Assembly: GCF_002979455.1 (NCBI RefSeq)
Contig: NZ_PCOU01000009.1
Coordinates: 85,975 to 149,974, forward strand
DNA from: Chryseobacterium sp. MYb7
GTDB taxonomy: Bacteria; Bacteroidota; Bacteroidia; Flavobacteriales; Weeksellaceae
DNA: 64,000 nucleotides
Direction of reading: 5' to 3'
Shown: positions 42,648-50,457 of the stretch, piece by piece
Layout of the letters: each line of letters starts with the position of its first letter
Position numbering within the stretch: position 1 is the first letter of the stretch
Notes under the pieces: model-generated
The model's database searches: none
What the model was told of the DNA's origin: nothing
Seen by the model: only the letters and a program-made list of their open reading frames with translations
Position numbers and translations under genes: made by a program

Positions 42648-42881
42648 ATGAAAAAGTCCATTTTTTATCATGCAGGATGCCCTGTATGCATTAGCACAGA
42701 ACATGATATCGTTAACCTTATAGGTTTAGAAAACGTTGAAATTATCCATTTGGGTAATGACAGAAACAAAATTGAAGACGCTGAAAAGGCAGGTGTAAAA
42801 TCTGTACCTGCGTTAGTAACTCCTAACGGGAATGTTCTTCATATTAATTTTGGAGCGTCTATGGAGGATGTGAAAGGTTAG
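42648..42881 (+). CDS. Small thioredoxin/glutaredoxin-like protein
   Basis: This is a 77-residue protein with the redox motif GCPVC (Cys11 and Cys14) and the cis-proline segment VKSVPALVT. It lacks a signal peptide. The gene is 9 bp after the aldolase stop and is followed by a terminator, so it is the last gene of that operon. Redox reduction of an operon enzyme is one possible role. Confidence 0.85.
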   Translation: MKKSIFYHAGCPVCISTEHDIVNLIGLENVEIIHLGNDRNKIEDAEKAGVKSVPALVTPNGNVLHINFGASMEDVKG

Positions 42882-42902
42882 ATTATCACATTAATCTTGT
42901 AT

Positions 42903-42931
42903 AAACGGCTCAAATTCTTGAGCCGTTTTTA
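42903..42931 (+). terminator. Terminator of the cupin-aldolase operon
   Basis: AAACGGCTCAA (42903-42913) pairs with TTGAGCCGTTT (42918-42928), followed by T. Confidence 0.9.
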
Positions 42932-42949
42932 TTATTTAAAACGGGAAGG

Positions 42950-43098
42950 CGCAGAGGTAATATACGCGTGGTGTTGTAGGACGCAAAGATTTTATCTCCG
43001 ATAAAATTAAATGCTGCAAATTTATATCTCGTAGATTATTAGGGGTAGATCTGCTTATTTTACAAAATCTACGAGATGATTTTTTGCCTATTCAGTGT
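42950..43098. repeat. Dispersed intergenic repeat, copy 1 (degenerate ends)
   Basis: It shares ACGCAAAGATTTTATC-TCCGATAAAATT-AA (42981-43010) and ACAAAATCTACGAGA with the copy at 59700. ATCTCGTAGATT (43026-43037) and AATCTACGAGAT (43066-43077) add a local 12-bp inverted repeat. Confidence 0.6.
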
Positions 43099-43100
43099 CT

Positions 43101-43607
43101 CTAAATTATTGCATTTCCTTCTACACCGTCAGAATTATCGGTTTTATTTCCTGTGATTGCGGAAGCTACAAAACTAAAAAGACTGACCAGTTTTCCCGCT
43201 TTAGTATCCCAATAATAAGTTTCTTTTGGTTCTACACGGATAATAGTAACATTGGGATCATCTTTTCCATCAAACCATGCTTTAGCCAAAGGAGACCATT
43301 TTTCTTCTATGGTTGCTTTATCTTTATAAACAGAAGCTGTTCCATAAATTGAAAGATATTGAGAATCACTGTTGTTCATGAAAAACAGCTGTACTCTACG
43401 GTCTTCTTTTATTTCGAAATTCTTGTTGCTGGTTCCACTGCTAATAAACCAGAGGTTTCCGCTATCGTCCGTTTCCTGTAATGTCATTGGCCTTGAATTA
43501 ATAGGAGTTGTTTCCAATTCTGTACAGAACATACATATTCGGGCTTTTTCTGACAGTTCTTTGATCTTTTTGATCGCTTCCAGATGGGTAAGATTTTGTG
43601 TTGACAT
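43101..43607 (-). CDS. Pyridoxamine 5'-phosphate oxidase-like (general stress) protein
   Basis: This is a 168-residue flavin-binding split-barrel protein of the general-stress (GSP26) type, with FCTELETTPINSRPMTLQET near the N terminus and LWFISSGTSNKNFEIKEDRRVQLFF in the middle. Family members bind FMN or F420-like cofactors; the substrate is unknown. I chose the ATG at 43607 (MSTQNLTHLE) over one at 43661, because the extra residues look random. Confidence 0.88.
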   Translation of the reverse strand: MSTQNLTHLEAIKKIKELSEKARICMFCTELETTPINSRPMTLQETDDSGNLWFISSGTSNKNFEIKEDRRVQLFFMNNSDSQYLSIYGTASVYKDKATIEEKWSPLAKAWFDGKDDPNVTIIRVEPKETYYWDTKAGKLVSLFSFVASAITGNKTDNSDGVEGNAII

Positions 43608-43712
43608 ATTATTATATTTTAAGTGATTGGTATACATTAAAACATTCAAATACCTGACCAAAAGGTAATAAAGTGTGGTACCTTGGGGTGATTTATTTAA
43701 AATATTCTTTTT

Positions 43713-43792
43713 GAAAAACGCAAAGAAGCTAAAGGTCTAATAAGGTTGATGCTTTTTTAGGGCGTAAAGATTTTATCTTCGATAAAATTTAA
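43713..43792. repeat. Dispersed intergenic repeat, copy 2 (right end missing)
   Basis: GAAAAACGCAAAGA and the core TTTTATCTTCGATAAAATTT (43771-43790) match the copy at 59700-59872. The right terminal arm is absent, so this is a truncated copy. Confidence 0.6.
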
Positions 43793-43849
43793 ATATTTGA
43801 TTTTAGATCTTACCTTTTTCTACCAATAAGTTTTACGTAAATTTGATGG

Positions 43850-44647
43850 ATGCAGATTTCGCCTCCTAAACATCTGGCTCCTTTTATAAGGCATTATATC
43901 TTTTTGGAAAATTCCGGAGAGAATATGAGGAATTTAAGACTCTTTACTGATGGAAGCTCCGGATTGATACTATCCGGAGACATGAAACTGTATTCCGGCA
44001 TTTCTGAGGATCGTATGCCGCTTTCCTTTTTTTATGGTACTTTAAACGGTTACAAAGATTTCTCTTCAAAATGCAGGTTTTCCCTGATTGCGGTTGTATT
44101 TCAACCTTATTTTTTGAATATTCTTTTAAAAACTTCCGCTAAAGACGTTCGGAATCAGATTGTTTCTGTAGAAGATGTGATGAAGAATAAAATGGAAGTA
44201 TTCCAGGAGAAATTGTTTAATAAAGAGAATCCTTTACATATTATCAATGACTTAAATCTCTTTTTCACCCATTTTTTATCAGAAAGAAAGAGTGCAGATC
44301 ATCATTTAATAACAGCTACACAACAATATCTGCTTCAAAGCAAAGGTTCAGTATCCTCCAAAGATTTGCAGCATTTTACAGGGTATTCGGAGCGTCATTT
44401 AGAGCGAAAGTTTGAATATCATATGGGAATATCTCCCAAAAAATATGGAAATATTATCCGTCTTCATTACTTTTTAAGTCTTATGAATCATGAGATTGAT
44501 GATAAAAATATGACGACACTTTCCTATGAAGCCGGATATTCTGACCAGTCTCATCTGATTAGAGAATTTAAAAATAATATCGGGCTTACTCCCAAACAAT
44601 ATCTGAATACAGAAAATAAAATGGCTGTTAATTTCATTGAGCTGTAA
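43850..44647 (+). CDS. AraC-family regulator
   Basis: This 265-residue protein has an N-terminal sensing part starting MQISPPKHLAPFIRHYIFLE and a C-terminal AraC HTH (SSKDLQHFTGYSERHLERKFEYHMGISPKKYGNI, with a second helix pair SLSYEAGYSDQSHLIREF-like). It precedes the nitrilase-like gene by 66 bp in the same direction, so that gene is a likely target. Confidence 0.92.
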   Translation: MQISPPKHLAPFIRHYIFLENSGENMRNLRLFTDGSSGLILSGDMKLYSGISEDRMPLSFFYGTLNGYKDFSSKCRFSLIAVVFQPYFLNILLKTSAKDVRNQIVSVEDVMKNKMEVFQEKLFNKENPLHIINDLNLFFTHFLSERKSADHHLITATQQYLLQSKGSVSSKDLQHFTGYSERHLERKFEYHMGISPKKYGNIIRLHYFLSLMNHEIDDKNMTTLSYEAGYSDQSHLIREFKNNIGLTPKQYLNTENKMAVNFIEL

Positions 44648-44713
44648 AACAGAAATGTCGGTTTTATACAATTTTTCAGGTATGATACTGGCTAGTTTTG
44701 CTTAAAAAAATCA

Positions 44714-45667
44714 ATGAATATTAAAATTTCAACTGCACAATTTGAAAACAGAAGCGGAGATAAAGCTTATAATCTATCCGTTATCGAAAAATTAGCCTGT
44801 GAGGCAGCATCCAAAGGGTCCCATGTGATTGCTTTTCATGAATGTTCCATTACAGGGTACACTTTTGCCCGAAAACTTTCCAGAGAACAGCTTATTGATA
44901 TTGCTGAGCGTATTCCGGAAGGGGATAGCATTCAAAAATTACAGGAGATTGCCACGAAACATAATATCACCATCTTAGCTGGTCTGTTTGAAAAAGATGA
45001 ACAAGATAACCTCTTCAAAGCTTATGTATGTGTTGATAAAACCGGACTCAAGGCGAAATACAGAAAATTACATCCTTTTATTAATCCGAACCTTACCCCT
45101 GGCAATGAATATTGTGTATTTGATATTATGGGCTGGAAATGCGGAATTCTTATTTGTTATGATAACAATATCATTGAAAATGTCAGAGCTACAAGACTTT
45201 TGGGTGCGGAAATTATTTTCATGCCTCATGTTACCATGTGCACTGCTTCTACAAGACCTGGAGCAGGCTTTGTGGATCCTCTACTTTGGGAAAATAGGGT
45301 AGCAGATCCTACATCTTTACGCCTGGAATTTGAAGGAATGAAAGGCAGAGACTGGCTGATGAAGTGGCTTCCGTCCAGAGCTTATGATAATGGAGCTTAT
45401 ATTGTATTTTCAAACCCTGTGGGTATGGATGATGACCAGTTGAAAAACGGATGTTCTATGATTATTGATCCTTTTGGAGATGTGATTGCAGAATGCCGTT
45501 CTTGGGAAGACAGTTTTGAATCGGCTGTCCTTACTCCTCAAAAGCTTACTCAGGCAGGAGGGTATCGCTATATTAAAGCCCGAAGACCTGAATTATACAG
45601 GGATATTATTGGGCAGGAACATTCATCAGAACAGAAAGTAGTATGGCTTGACGATAAAACAGTTTAA
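44714..45667 (+). CDS. Nitrilase-family amidohydrolase
   Basis: This is a 317-residue carbon-nitrogen hydrolase. The catalytic triad reads Glu43 (AFHECSITGYTF), Lys118 (KYRKLHPF) and Cys148 (CGILICYDNNI). N-carbamoyl-type or aliphatic amidase activity is possible; the substrate is not indicated. It follows the AraC gene. Confidence 0.93.
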   Translation: MNIKISTAQFENRSGDKAYNLSVIEKLACEAASKGSHVIAFHECSITGYTFARKLSREQLIDIAERIPEGDSIQKLQEIATKHNITILAGLFEKDEQDNLFKAYVCVDKTGLKAKYRKLHPFINPNLTPGNEYCVFDIMGWKCGILICYDNNIIENVRATRLLGAEIIFMPHVTMCTASTRPGAGFVDPLLWENRVADPTSLRLEFEGMKGRDWLMKWLPSRAYDNGAYIVFSNPVGMDDDQLKNGCSMIIDPFGDVIAECRSWEDSFESAVLTPQKLTQAGGYRYIKARRPELYRDIIGQEHSSEQKVVWLDDKTV

Positions 45668-45676
45668 AAAATAGAA

Positions 45677-45720
45677 TCTCTTCTGTAAAGGCCATGCAGA
45701 AGAGACTCATTCTTTCTTTT
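45677..45720. terminator. Bidirectional terminator of nitrilase and rhodanese genes
   Basis: TCTCTTCTG (45677-45685) pairs with CAGAAGAGA (45697-45705), followed by a T-rich run on the plus strand. Confidence 0.7.
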
Positions 45721-46076
45721 TATGGTTGGATTGTTTTCTGCAGGTCTGTCCACGCACCTCCGTTATAGATATGTTTGAAGCCTCTTTCTTTGAGAATATT
45801 TTCTGCTTTCACGCTTCGGAGTCCGTGGGAGCATACTGTGATGTATGTTTTCTCCTGATCTAATTCTACATACCGCTCTCTGATTGTTCCTAAAGAAATA
45901 TTGACAGAACCTTCAATATGTCCCGTTTCATATTCCTTTTCGGTTCTTACGTCAAGAATAACAGCTCCTTTTTTGAGCAGTTCCGGCAAGCCATTATCTA
46001 AGGTCTGGAATCGGTAAATTCGGTAAACGACATACAGCGTAAGGGCTATTCCACAGAATAGAAGAAGATTTTTCAT
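45720..46076 (-). CDS. Membrane-anchored rhodanese-like protein
   Basis: This 118-residue protein has an N-terminal membrane helix (LLLFCGIALTLYVVYRI), then a rhodanese domain with LDVRTEKEYETGHIEG and the active loop CSHGLRS, Cys82 being catalytic. It is probably a periplasmic or membrane-facing sulfurtransferase. The ATG overlaps the stop of the DUF3817 gene as ATGA. It is the last gene in the TetR-controlled operon. Confidence 0.9.
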   Translation of the reverse strand: MKNLLLFCGIALTLYVVYRIYRFQTLDNGLPELLKKGAVILDVRTEKEYETGHIEGSVNISLGTIRERYVELDQEKTYITVCSHGLRSVKAENILKERGFKHIYNGGAWTDLQKTIQP

Positions 46077-46375
46077 AATTTGCTCAGGATTTTTTTATCA
46101 ATATAAAAAGTCCCAAAAGGAATAAAGCAGGCAAGAATTACTTTCCATGTCGTGTCTTTAAATTTCCAATTCTGTTCCACGCCAACGCTCAATGTATTGA
46201 ACAGGAAAAGCAGGAATACTGTTCCGTGAACGGGACCAATAAGTCTTACCAATAAAGGATTACCCATCCAATATTTCATTGGTACAGCAATAAGTACCAG
46301 CGTCAGTAACGAAATTCCTTCTAAAATAGCCAGAATTCTCAGCCGGCCGATCTTGGTTTTAAATAAATCTATCAT
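46073..46375 (-). CDS. DUF3817 small membrane protein
   Basis: This is a 100-residue protein with three hydrophobic segments, matching DUF3817 (RLRILAILEGISLLTLVLIAVPMKY, then GPVHGTVFLLFLF). The start is the ATG at 46375; a longer in-frame stretch to 46420 overlaps the preceding gene. It starts 2 bp after the previous gene. The function is unknown; it occurs in membrane or respiration-related operons. Confidence 0.85.
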   Translation of the reverse strand: MIDLFKTKIGRLRILAILEGISLLTLVLIAVPMKYWMGNPLLVRLIGPVHGTVFLLFLFNTLSVGVEQNWKFKDTTWKVILACFIPFGTFYIDKKILSKL

Positions 46376-46377
46376 AA

Positions 46378-46836
46378 TTATCTGAAATATGGTCTGTTTG
46401 CAAATGGTGAGAAAGGCCACGGAATAGCAATGAAAATAATAATCAATGCAATAGAAAACCAGATACCCATCGTCTTGAATTTTTCTTTATCCGAAGATTT
46501 TCTTTTGGCTATAGCAGAGCCAATTGTGATGATAACTATCGCTGTAATCATCAGTGAAATATGAATCAAACCGAAAAATACATGTTCAAAAGATTCTTTA
46601 GCTTGGGTAAAGTTTTTCCAGAAGTATTGGATCACCGGGCTTTTAAAATAGAAAATCATTCCTATGATCAGTTGGATATGGGCTATAGTTGCTGTCCAGT
46701 GTCTTACAGCGTTATCTGTTCTTCTAAATTTTCTGTTTGAAAAATAACCTTTGAAAGAGCGGTAAATTGAATAAATCAAGCTTATTAGAACCAGCCATCG
46801 TGTGAGAGAATGTAAAAATGTAAGGGTTTGATACAT
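46378..46836 (-). CDS. Small membrane protein, possible cytochrome b-type
   Basis: This is a 152-residue protein with four membrane segments and several histidines at their ends (LHSLTRWLVLISL, RHWTATIAHIQLIIG, EHVFFGLIHISLMI). The histidine pattern could bind haem, as in cytochrome b-like proteins, but I cannot prove it. It is the first gene of the operon with DUF3817 and rhodanese, directly behind a TetR-type operator. Confidence 0.7.
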   Translation of the reverse strand: MYQTLTFLHSLTRWLVLISLIYSIYRSFKGYFSNRKFRRTDNAVRHWTATIAHIQLIIGMIFYFKSPVIQYFWKNFTQAKESFEHVFFGLIHISLMITAIVIITIGSAIAKRKSSDKEKFKTMGIWFSIALIIIFIAIPWPFSPFANRPYFR

Positions 46837-46857
46837 TGTTTATTTTTTTCAATGGAG

Positions 46858-46894
46858 CAAAGATAAAATAAAAACATACTAATTGGTATGTTTT
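46858..46894 (-). promoter_or_regulatory. Promoter with TetR-type operator for the three-gene operon
   Basis: On the minus strand TATCTTTG (46865-46858) is a -7 box 22 bp before the ATG at 46836. Just upstream, AAAACATAC (46871-46879) and GTATGTTTT (46886-46894) form a perfect 9-bp inverted repeat with a 6-bp spacer, placed between -10 and -35. It is a likely site for the adjacent TetR regulator. Confidence 0.6.
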
Positions 46895-46906
46895 TTGAGA
46901 AAAAAA

Positions 46907-47497
46907 TTATTGAAGCGTGTTAAAATAAGACTTAAGTCCTTTTAAATAAATAAGATATACTTCTTTTGAGTTTTCTAATTTACCCAGATTTCTTACTCCC
47001 CAATACCCTGAAATGACAAAAACACTCACTTCTTCTGCATTCACTTCTTTTTTGATGAGTCCGGCTTCTTTACCCTTTTCAATACTTTCTGCAAGAGCCT
47101 GTTCCCATTCTTTTGAAAGTTCATGCAATGCCTGTGTGAAAGCATGATGCCAAGGTGCCATTTGCTGTACAAAATTAGAAGTAGGGCAGCCATATTCAAC
47201 TTTTAAAAAGTCATTTTCGATCAGGAGATAGTACATGATGTTATAAATACTGTCTAAAGGATTCTGACTGCTTTGAAGAGAATGAATGAAAGTTTTTCTG
47301 AAGTTGGGTTTCATCAGATCTGTAATAATAGCCAATCCCATTTCATCTTTGGTTTTAAAATGATAATAAAAAGCACCTTTCGTCACCTGAGTCGTTGCAA
47401 TAATTTCATCAATGCTTGTGGTCTGAAAACCTTTCACATAGATCAATTCGAACGCTTTCTGGAGAATAGTAAGGCGGGTTGCTTCTGATTTTTTCAT
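46907..47497 (-). CDS. TetR-family repressor
   Basis: This 196-residue repressor has a canonical N-terminal HTH: TRLTILQKAFELIYVKGFQ, then SIDEIIATTQVTKGAFYYHFKTKDEM. It diverges from an MFS exporter gene and lies head to tail with the membrane-rhodanese operon whose promoter contains the palindrome at 46871. Both may be its targets. I did not find a second copy of that palindrome in its own promoter, so autoregulation at that site is not supported. Confidence 0.94.
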   Translation of the reverse strand: MKKSEATRLTILQKAFELIYVKGFQTTSIDEIIATTQVTKGAFYYHFKTKDEMGLAIITDLMKPNFRKTFIHSLQSSQNPLDSIYNIMYYLLIENDFLKVEYGCPTSNFVQQMAPWHHAFTQALHELSKEWEQALAESIEKGKEAGLIKKEVNAEEVSVFVISGYWGVRNLGKLENSKEVYLIYLKGLKSYFNTLQ

Positions 47498-47647
47498 TAA
47501 AACTGATGATTATTGTACAAAGGAACACATTTTAAATGTAAAATAAAATATATCATTATTCTGATACTTTGATACAATTTAAATAATTTTTATAATACAA
47601 TTATTCGTCAGAAATTTGCCTTGTCAATATCAACAAAATACAAGACA

Positions 47648-48865
47648 ATGAATTTTCAAAAAGAAATACAGATCAAAACTGCAGCACAGACTGCTAAAAA
47701 AGGTCTTCCTGCAGCACTTTGGGCACTAACGATCAGTGCCTTCGGAATAGGAACTACAGAATTTGTGATTGTTGGGCTTCTTCCTACAGTAGCTTCCGAC
47801 CTTGGAATTACGATCCCTTCAGCAGGGCTGTTGGTAAGTCTTTATGCAATAGGGGTGGCTATCGGAGCACCAATATTAACAGCATTAACGGGAAAAATTC
47901 CCCGCAAGATGTTACTGGTATCCATTATGCTTTTATTTGTTATTGGAAACGGACTGGCGTCGATAGCTCCGGGTTTTATAACTTTGGTTTTAGCGAGAAT
48001 ACTTACGGGATTTGCCCACGGGGTTTACTTTTCCATAGGTTCTACCATTGCGGCTTCACTGGTTCCTGAAGAGAAAAGAGCGACTGCGATTTCTATTATG
48101 TTTGCCGGACTTACATTGGCGATTGTAACAGGAGTTCCGCTAGGGACATTTATAGGACAGCATTTTGGATGGAGAGCAACTTTCATAGGAGTTTCAATCC
48201 TTGGAATCATAGGGCTGGTTGCCAGTCTAGTATTGGTTCCCAACAATCTGAAAAACGGAAAAACCGCTTCTATAAAAAGTCAGTTTAAAGTGCTTGGGAA
48301 CAGACGTCTGATTTTTGCTTTTTTAATGACAGCGATGGGATATGGTGGTACATTTGTAGTATTTACTTATCTGTCGCCTATTTTACAGAAAATAACAGGA
48401 TTTCAGGAATCTACGGTCACTTTCATTCTTTTGATTTATGGAATTGCCATTGCCTTAGGAAACTTGATTGGAGGAAAAGTTGCCAATAAAAATCCTTTGA
48501 AAGCCCTTCTATGGATGTTTGCAGCACAGGGATTGGTATTGCTTGCATTTTACTTCACAGTAAGCAGTCCGGTTTTAAGCATCATTACGCTTTTCTTTTT
48601 AGGCGCTTTATCATTTGCTTCTGTTCCCGGACTTCAGTTATTGGTAGTACAGATTGCAGAAAAAGAACTTCCTGGAACTGAAGACGTTGCTTCCGGAATT
48701 AATATTGCCGCATTCAATATTGGTATTGCGATCGGATCTTATGCAGGAGGAATGATTGTTACCTCTTCTTTAGGTCTGGAAAGTACGCCATGGATAGGAG
48801 CATTATTCCTATTGGTTACGGTATTGATTACAATCTACAGTATCCGTTTGGGTAAGAAAAATTAA
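47648..48865 (+). CDS. MFS drug/sugar exporter
   Basis: This is a 405-residue major facilitator with twelve membrane segments, of the AraJ/YdhP-like group (FGIGTTEFVIVGLLPTVASD at the first segment, GVALGAPIL-like second segment, LARILTGFAHGVYFSIGSTIAASLVP in the middle). I chose the ATG at 47648; an upstream frame is non-ATG and lies in the divergent promoter. It may export a drug or sugar under TetR control. Confidence 0.93.
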   Translation: MNFQKEIQIKTAAQTAKKGLPAALWALTISAFGIGTTEFVIVGLLPTVASDLGITIPSAGLLVSLYAIGVAIGAPILTALTGKIPRKMLLVSIMLLFVIGNGLASIAPGFITLVLARILTGFAHGVYFSIGSTIAASLVPEEKRATAISIMFAGLTLAIVTGVPLGTFIGQHFGWRATFIGVSILGIIGLVASLVLVPNNLKNGKTASIKSQFKVLGNRRLIFAFLMTAMGYGGTFVVFTYLSPILQKITGFQESTVTFILLIYGIAIALGNLIGGKVANKNPLKALLWMFAAQGLVLLAFYFTVSSPVLSIITLFFLGALSFASVPGLQLLVVQIAEKELPGTEDVASGINIAAFNIGIAIGSYAGGMIVTSSLGLESTPWIGALFLLVTVLITIYSIRLGKKN

Positions 48866-48895
48866 GATTTTATTAATATTTTTATTTTACTCATC

Positions 48896-48930
48896 AATCC
48901 ATGTCAAGGTTTTAAACCTTGACATGGATT
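48896..48930. terminator. Bidirectional hairpin between MFS and pdeM genes
   Basis: AATCCATGTCAAGGTTT (48896-48912) is perfectly inverted at 48914-48930, with a one-base centre. There is no T run, but it sits between convergent genes. Confidence 0.6.
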
Positions 48931-49001
48931 CTTACTTACAAGATATCTTTTTTATGTAATGATACTATTTTTTCATGTAAAATCAGATAGCATTAATATT
49001 A

Positions 49002-49646
49002 TCAGATTTCATAAATCTCCGCATCTGTAAAGACAAAATAAGTGCTTTTCTTAGGCAGGTTTTTCGTATCCAGTCCTGTAAATTCACTGAAAGCAGGTAA
49101 TAATAATTGATTGCTGCTTAGCACAAAGCAGGGTAATCGAATATTTTTTACTGCAGAATTCAACACAATTCCAGGGTGAATATGTCCGGTAATCTGAAAT
49201 CCGGCTCTGGTGGAATCAAAATCGTGAATAAAGGTAATATTACCCATTTCAATGTATTCAGCTTTGTGATTAAAGCATAATTTTTCTTCCAGAGCTTTTG
49301 AAATACGGTCATGGTTTCCTTCAATCAGATAAAACTGTATATCAGGATATTGGCTTTTCCATGTGCAGAATTCATCTACATCAGAATTGTCTCCGGCATG
49401 AAGTAAATCTCCAACCACAACGAATTTTTCAGGCTGAAAATATTCAATCAGCGCCGATAATCTTTCCACATCACTTTTCATAATATGATTGGCCAGTGCA
49501 ATCCCATTTTTACGAAAATGAGCAGTTTTCCCGATGTGCAGATCGGAAAGTATCAATGCTTTTTCTTTTTGCCAGAATGCTGCCCGCTGATTGGTCAGAG
49601 TGAAAGTTTCGTTTTGGATGGAAATATTTTTGGTTGCTATAAACAC
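49002..49646 (-). CDS. pdeM: Ligase-associated DNA damage response endonuclease PdeM
   Basis: This 214-residue calcineurin-type metallophosphoesterase has the metal-binding blocks LILSDLHIGKTAHFR, VVGDLLHAGDNS, EGNHDRI and a late ITGHIHPGIVL. In this four-gene repair set it accompanies an ATP-dependent ligase, an Lhr-like helicase and an exonuclease. It starts 51 bp downstream of the gpmA stop on the same strand. Confidence 0.9.
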   Translation of the reverse strand: MFIATKNISIQNETFTLTNQRAAFWQKEKALILSDLHIGKTAHFRKNGIALANHIMKSDVERLSALIEYFQPEKFVVVGDLLHAGDNSDVDEFCTWKSQYPDIQFYLIEGNHDRISKALEEKLCFNHKAEYIEMGNITFIHDFDSTRAGFQITGHIHPGIVLNSAVKNIRLPCFVLSSNQLLLPAFSEFTGLDTKNLPKKSTYFVFTDAEIYEI

Positions 49647-49697
49647 ACTTGATGGATTGAAAAATGAATGTTTAAAATTAAATTATTTGGATCATAT

Positions 49698-50300
49698 TTA
49701 GCTAACCTTGCGGCTTACACGAAATTTTTCATCAAAAACATAGGTCAGAGGGAAGCCTGTTGCAATCTCTCTTTCCAGAATTTCTTCCGGAGAAAGATGT
49801 TCCAGATACATAATGAGTGCACGAAGGCTGTTTCCGTGAGCGACGATCAATACATTTTCACCTTGTTTCAGCAAAGGTCTTATCTGGCTTTCAAAATAAG
49901 GAATCACTCTGTTGTAAGTGTCTTTAAGGCTTTCTCCGCCTGGAGGAACCACATCAAATGATCTGCGCCAGGTATGAACCTGTTCGTCACCATATTTCAG
50001 AGCAGTTTCAGCTTTGTTGAGTCCTTCCAGATTTCCGTAAGAACGTTCGTTTAATGCTTTGTCTTTAACAACCGGGATGTTGGGATTTCCAATTTCATTC
50101 AGGATGATGGATAAGGTATGCTGTGCTCTGATCAATGCAGAAGTAAATGCTATATCTATTTTTTCTCCTTTTAAAGCAAGACCTGCTTTTTTTGCTTCTT
50201 CAATACCGGCTTCAGTTATATCGATATCTTTCCACCCTGTAAATCTGTTTTCCAGATTCCAGAGTGACTGTCCGTGACGGACTAAGAACAATTTTTCCAT
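49698..50300 (-). CDS. gpmA: 2,3-bisphosphoglycerate-dependent phosphoglycerate mutase
   Basis: This 200-residue glycolytic enzyme has the phosphohistidine His9 in [10 protein letters not shown], followed by [11 protein letters not shown] and [17 protein letters not shown]. It is shorter than the usual 230-250 residues but has the complete catalytic set. It is a housekeeping gene inserted between two repair genes, on their strand. Confidence 0.93.
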   Translation of the reverse strand: MEKLFLVRHGQSLWNLENRFTGWKDIDITEAGIEEAKKAGLALKGEKIDIAFTSALIRAQHTLSIILNEIGNPNIPVVKDKALNERSYGNLEGLNKAETALKYGDEQVHTWRRSFDVVPPGGESLKDTYNRVIPYFESQIRPLLKQGENVLIVAHGNSLRALIMYLEHLSPEEILEREIATGFPLTYVFDEKFRVSRKVS

Positions 50301-50457
50301 TTTAAATTTTATTTAAACTTCTAAGAAGATATACTCTAAGTTACGATGATTATTTACAATTATCAAGAAATTTAACTTAGAATATTAGGCTAAGAATAAG
50401 ATTAAATTAACAGGCATCAAGTCTGATTTTATAGGAGAAAAATACATAAATTGATCA

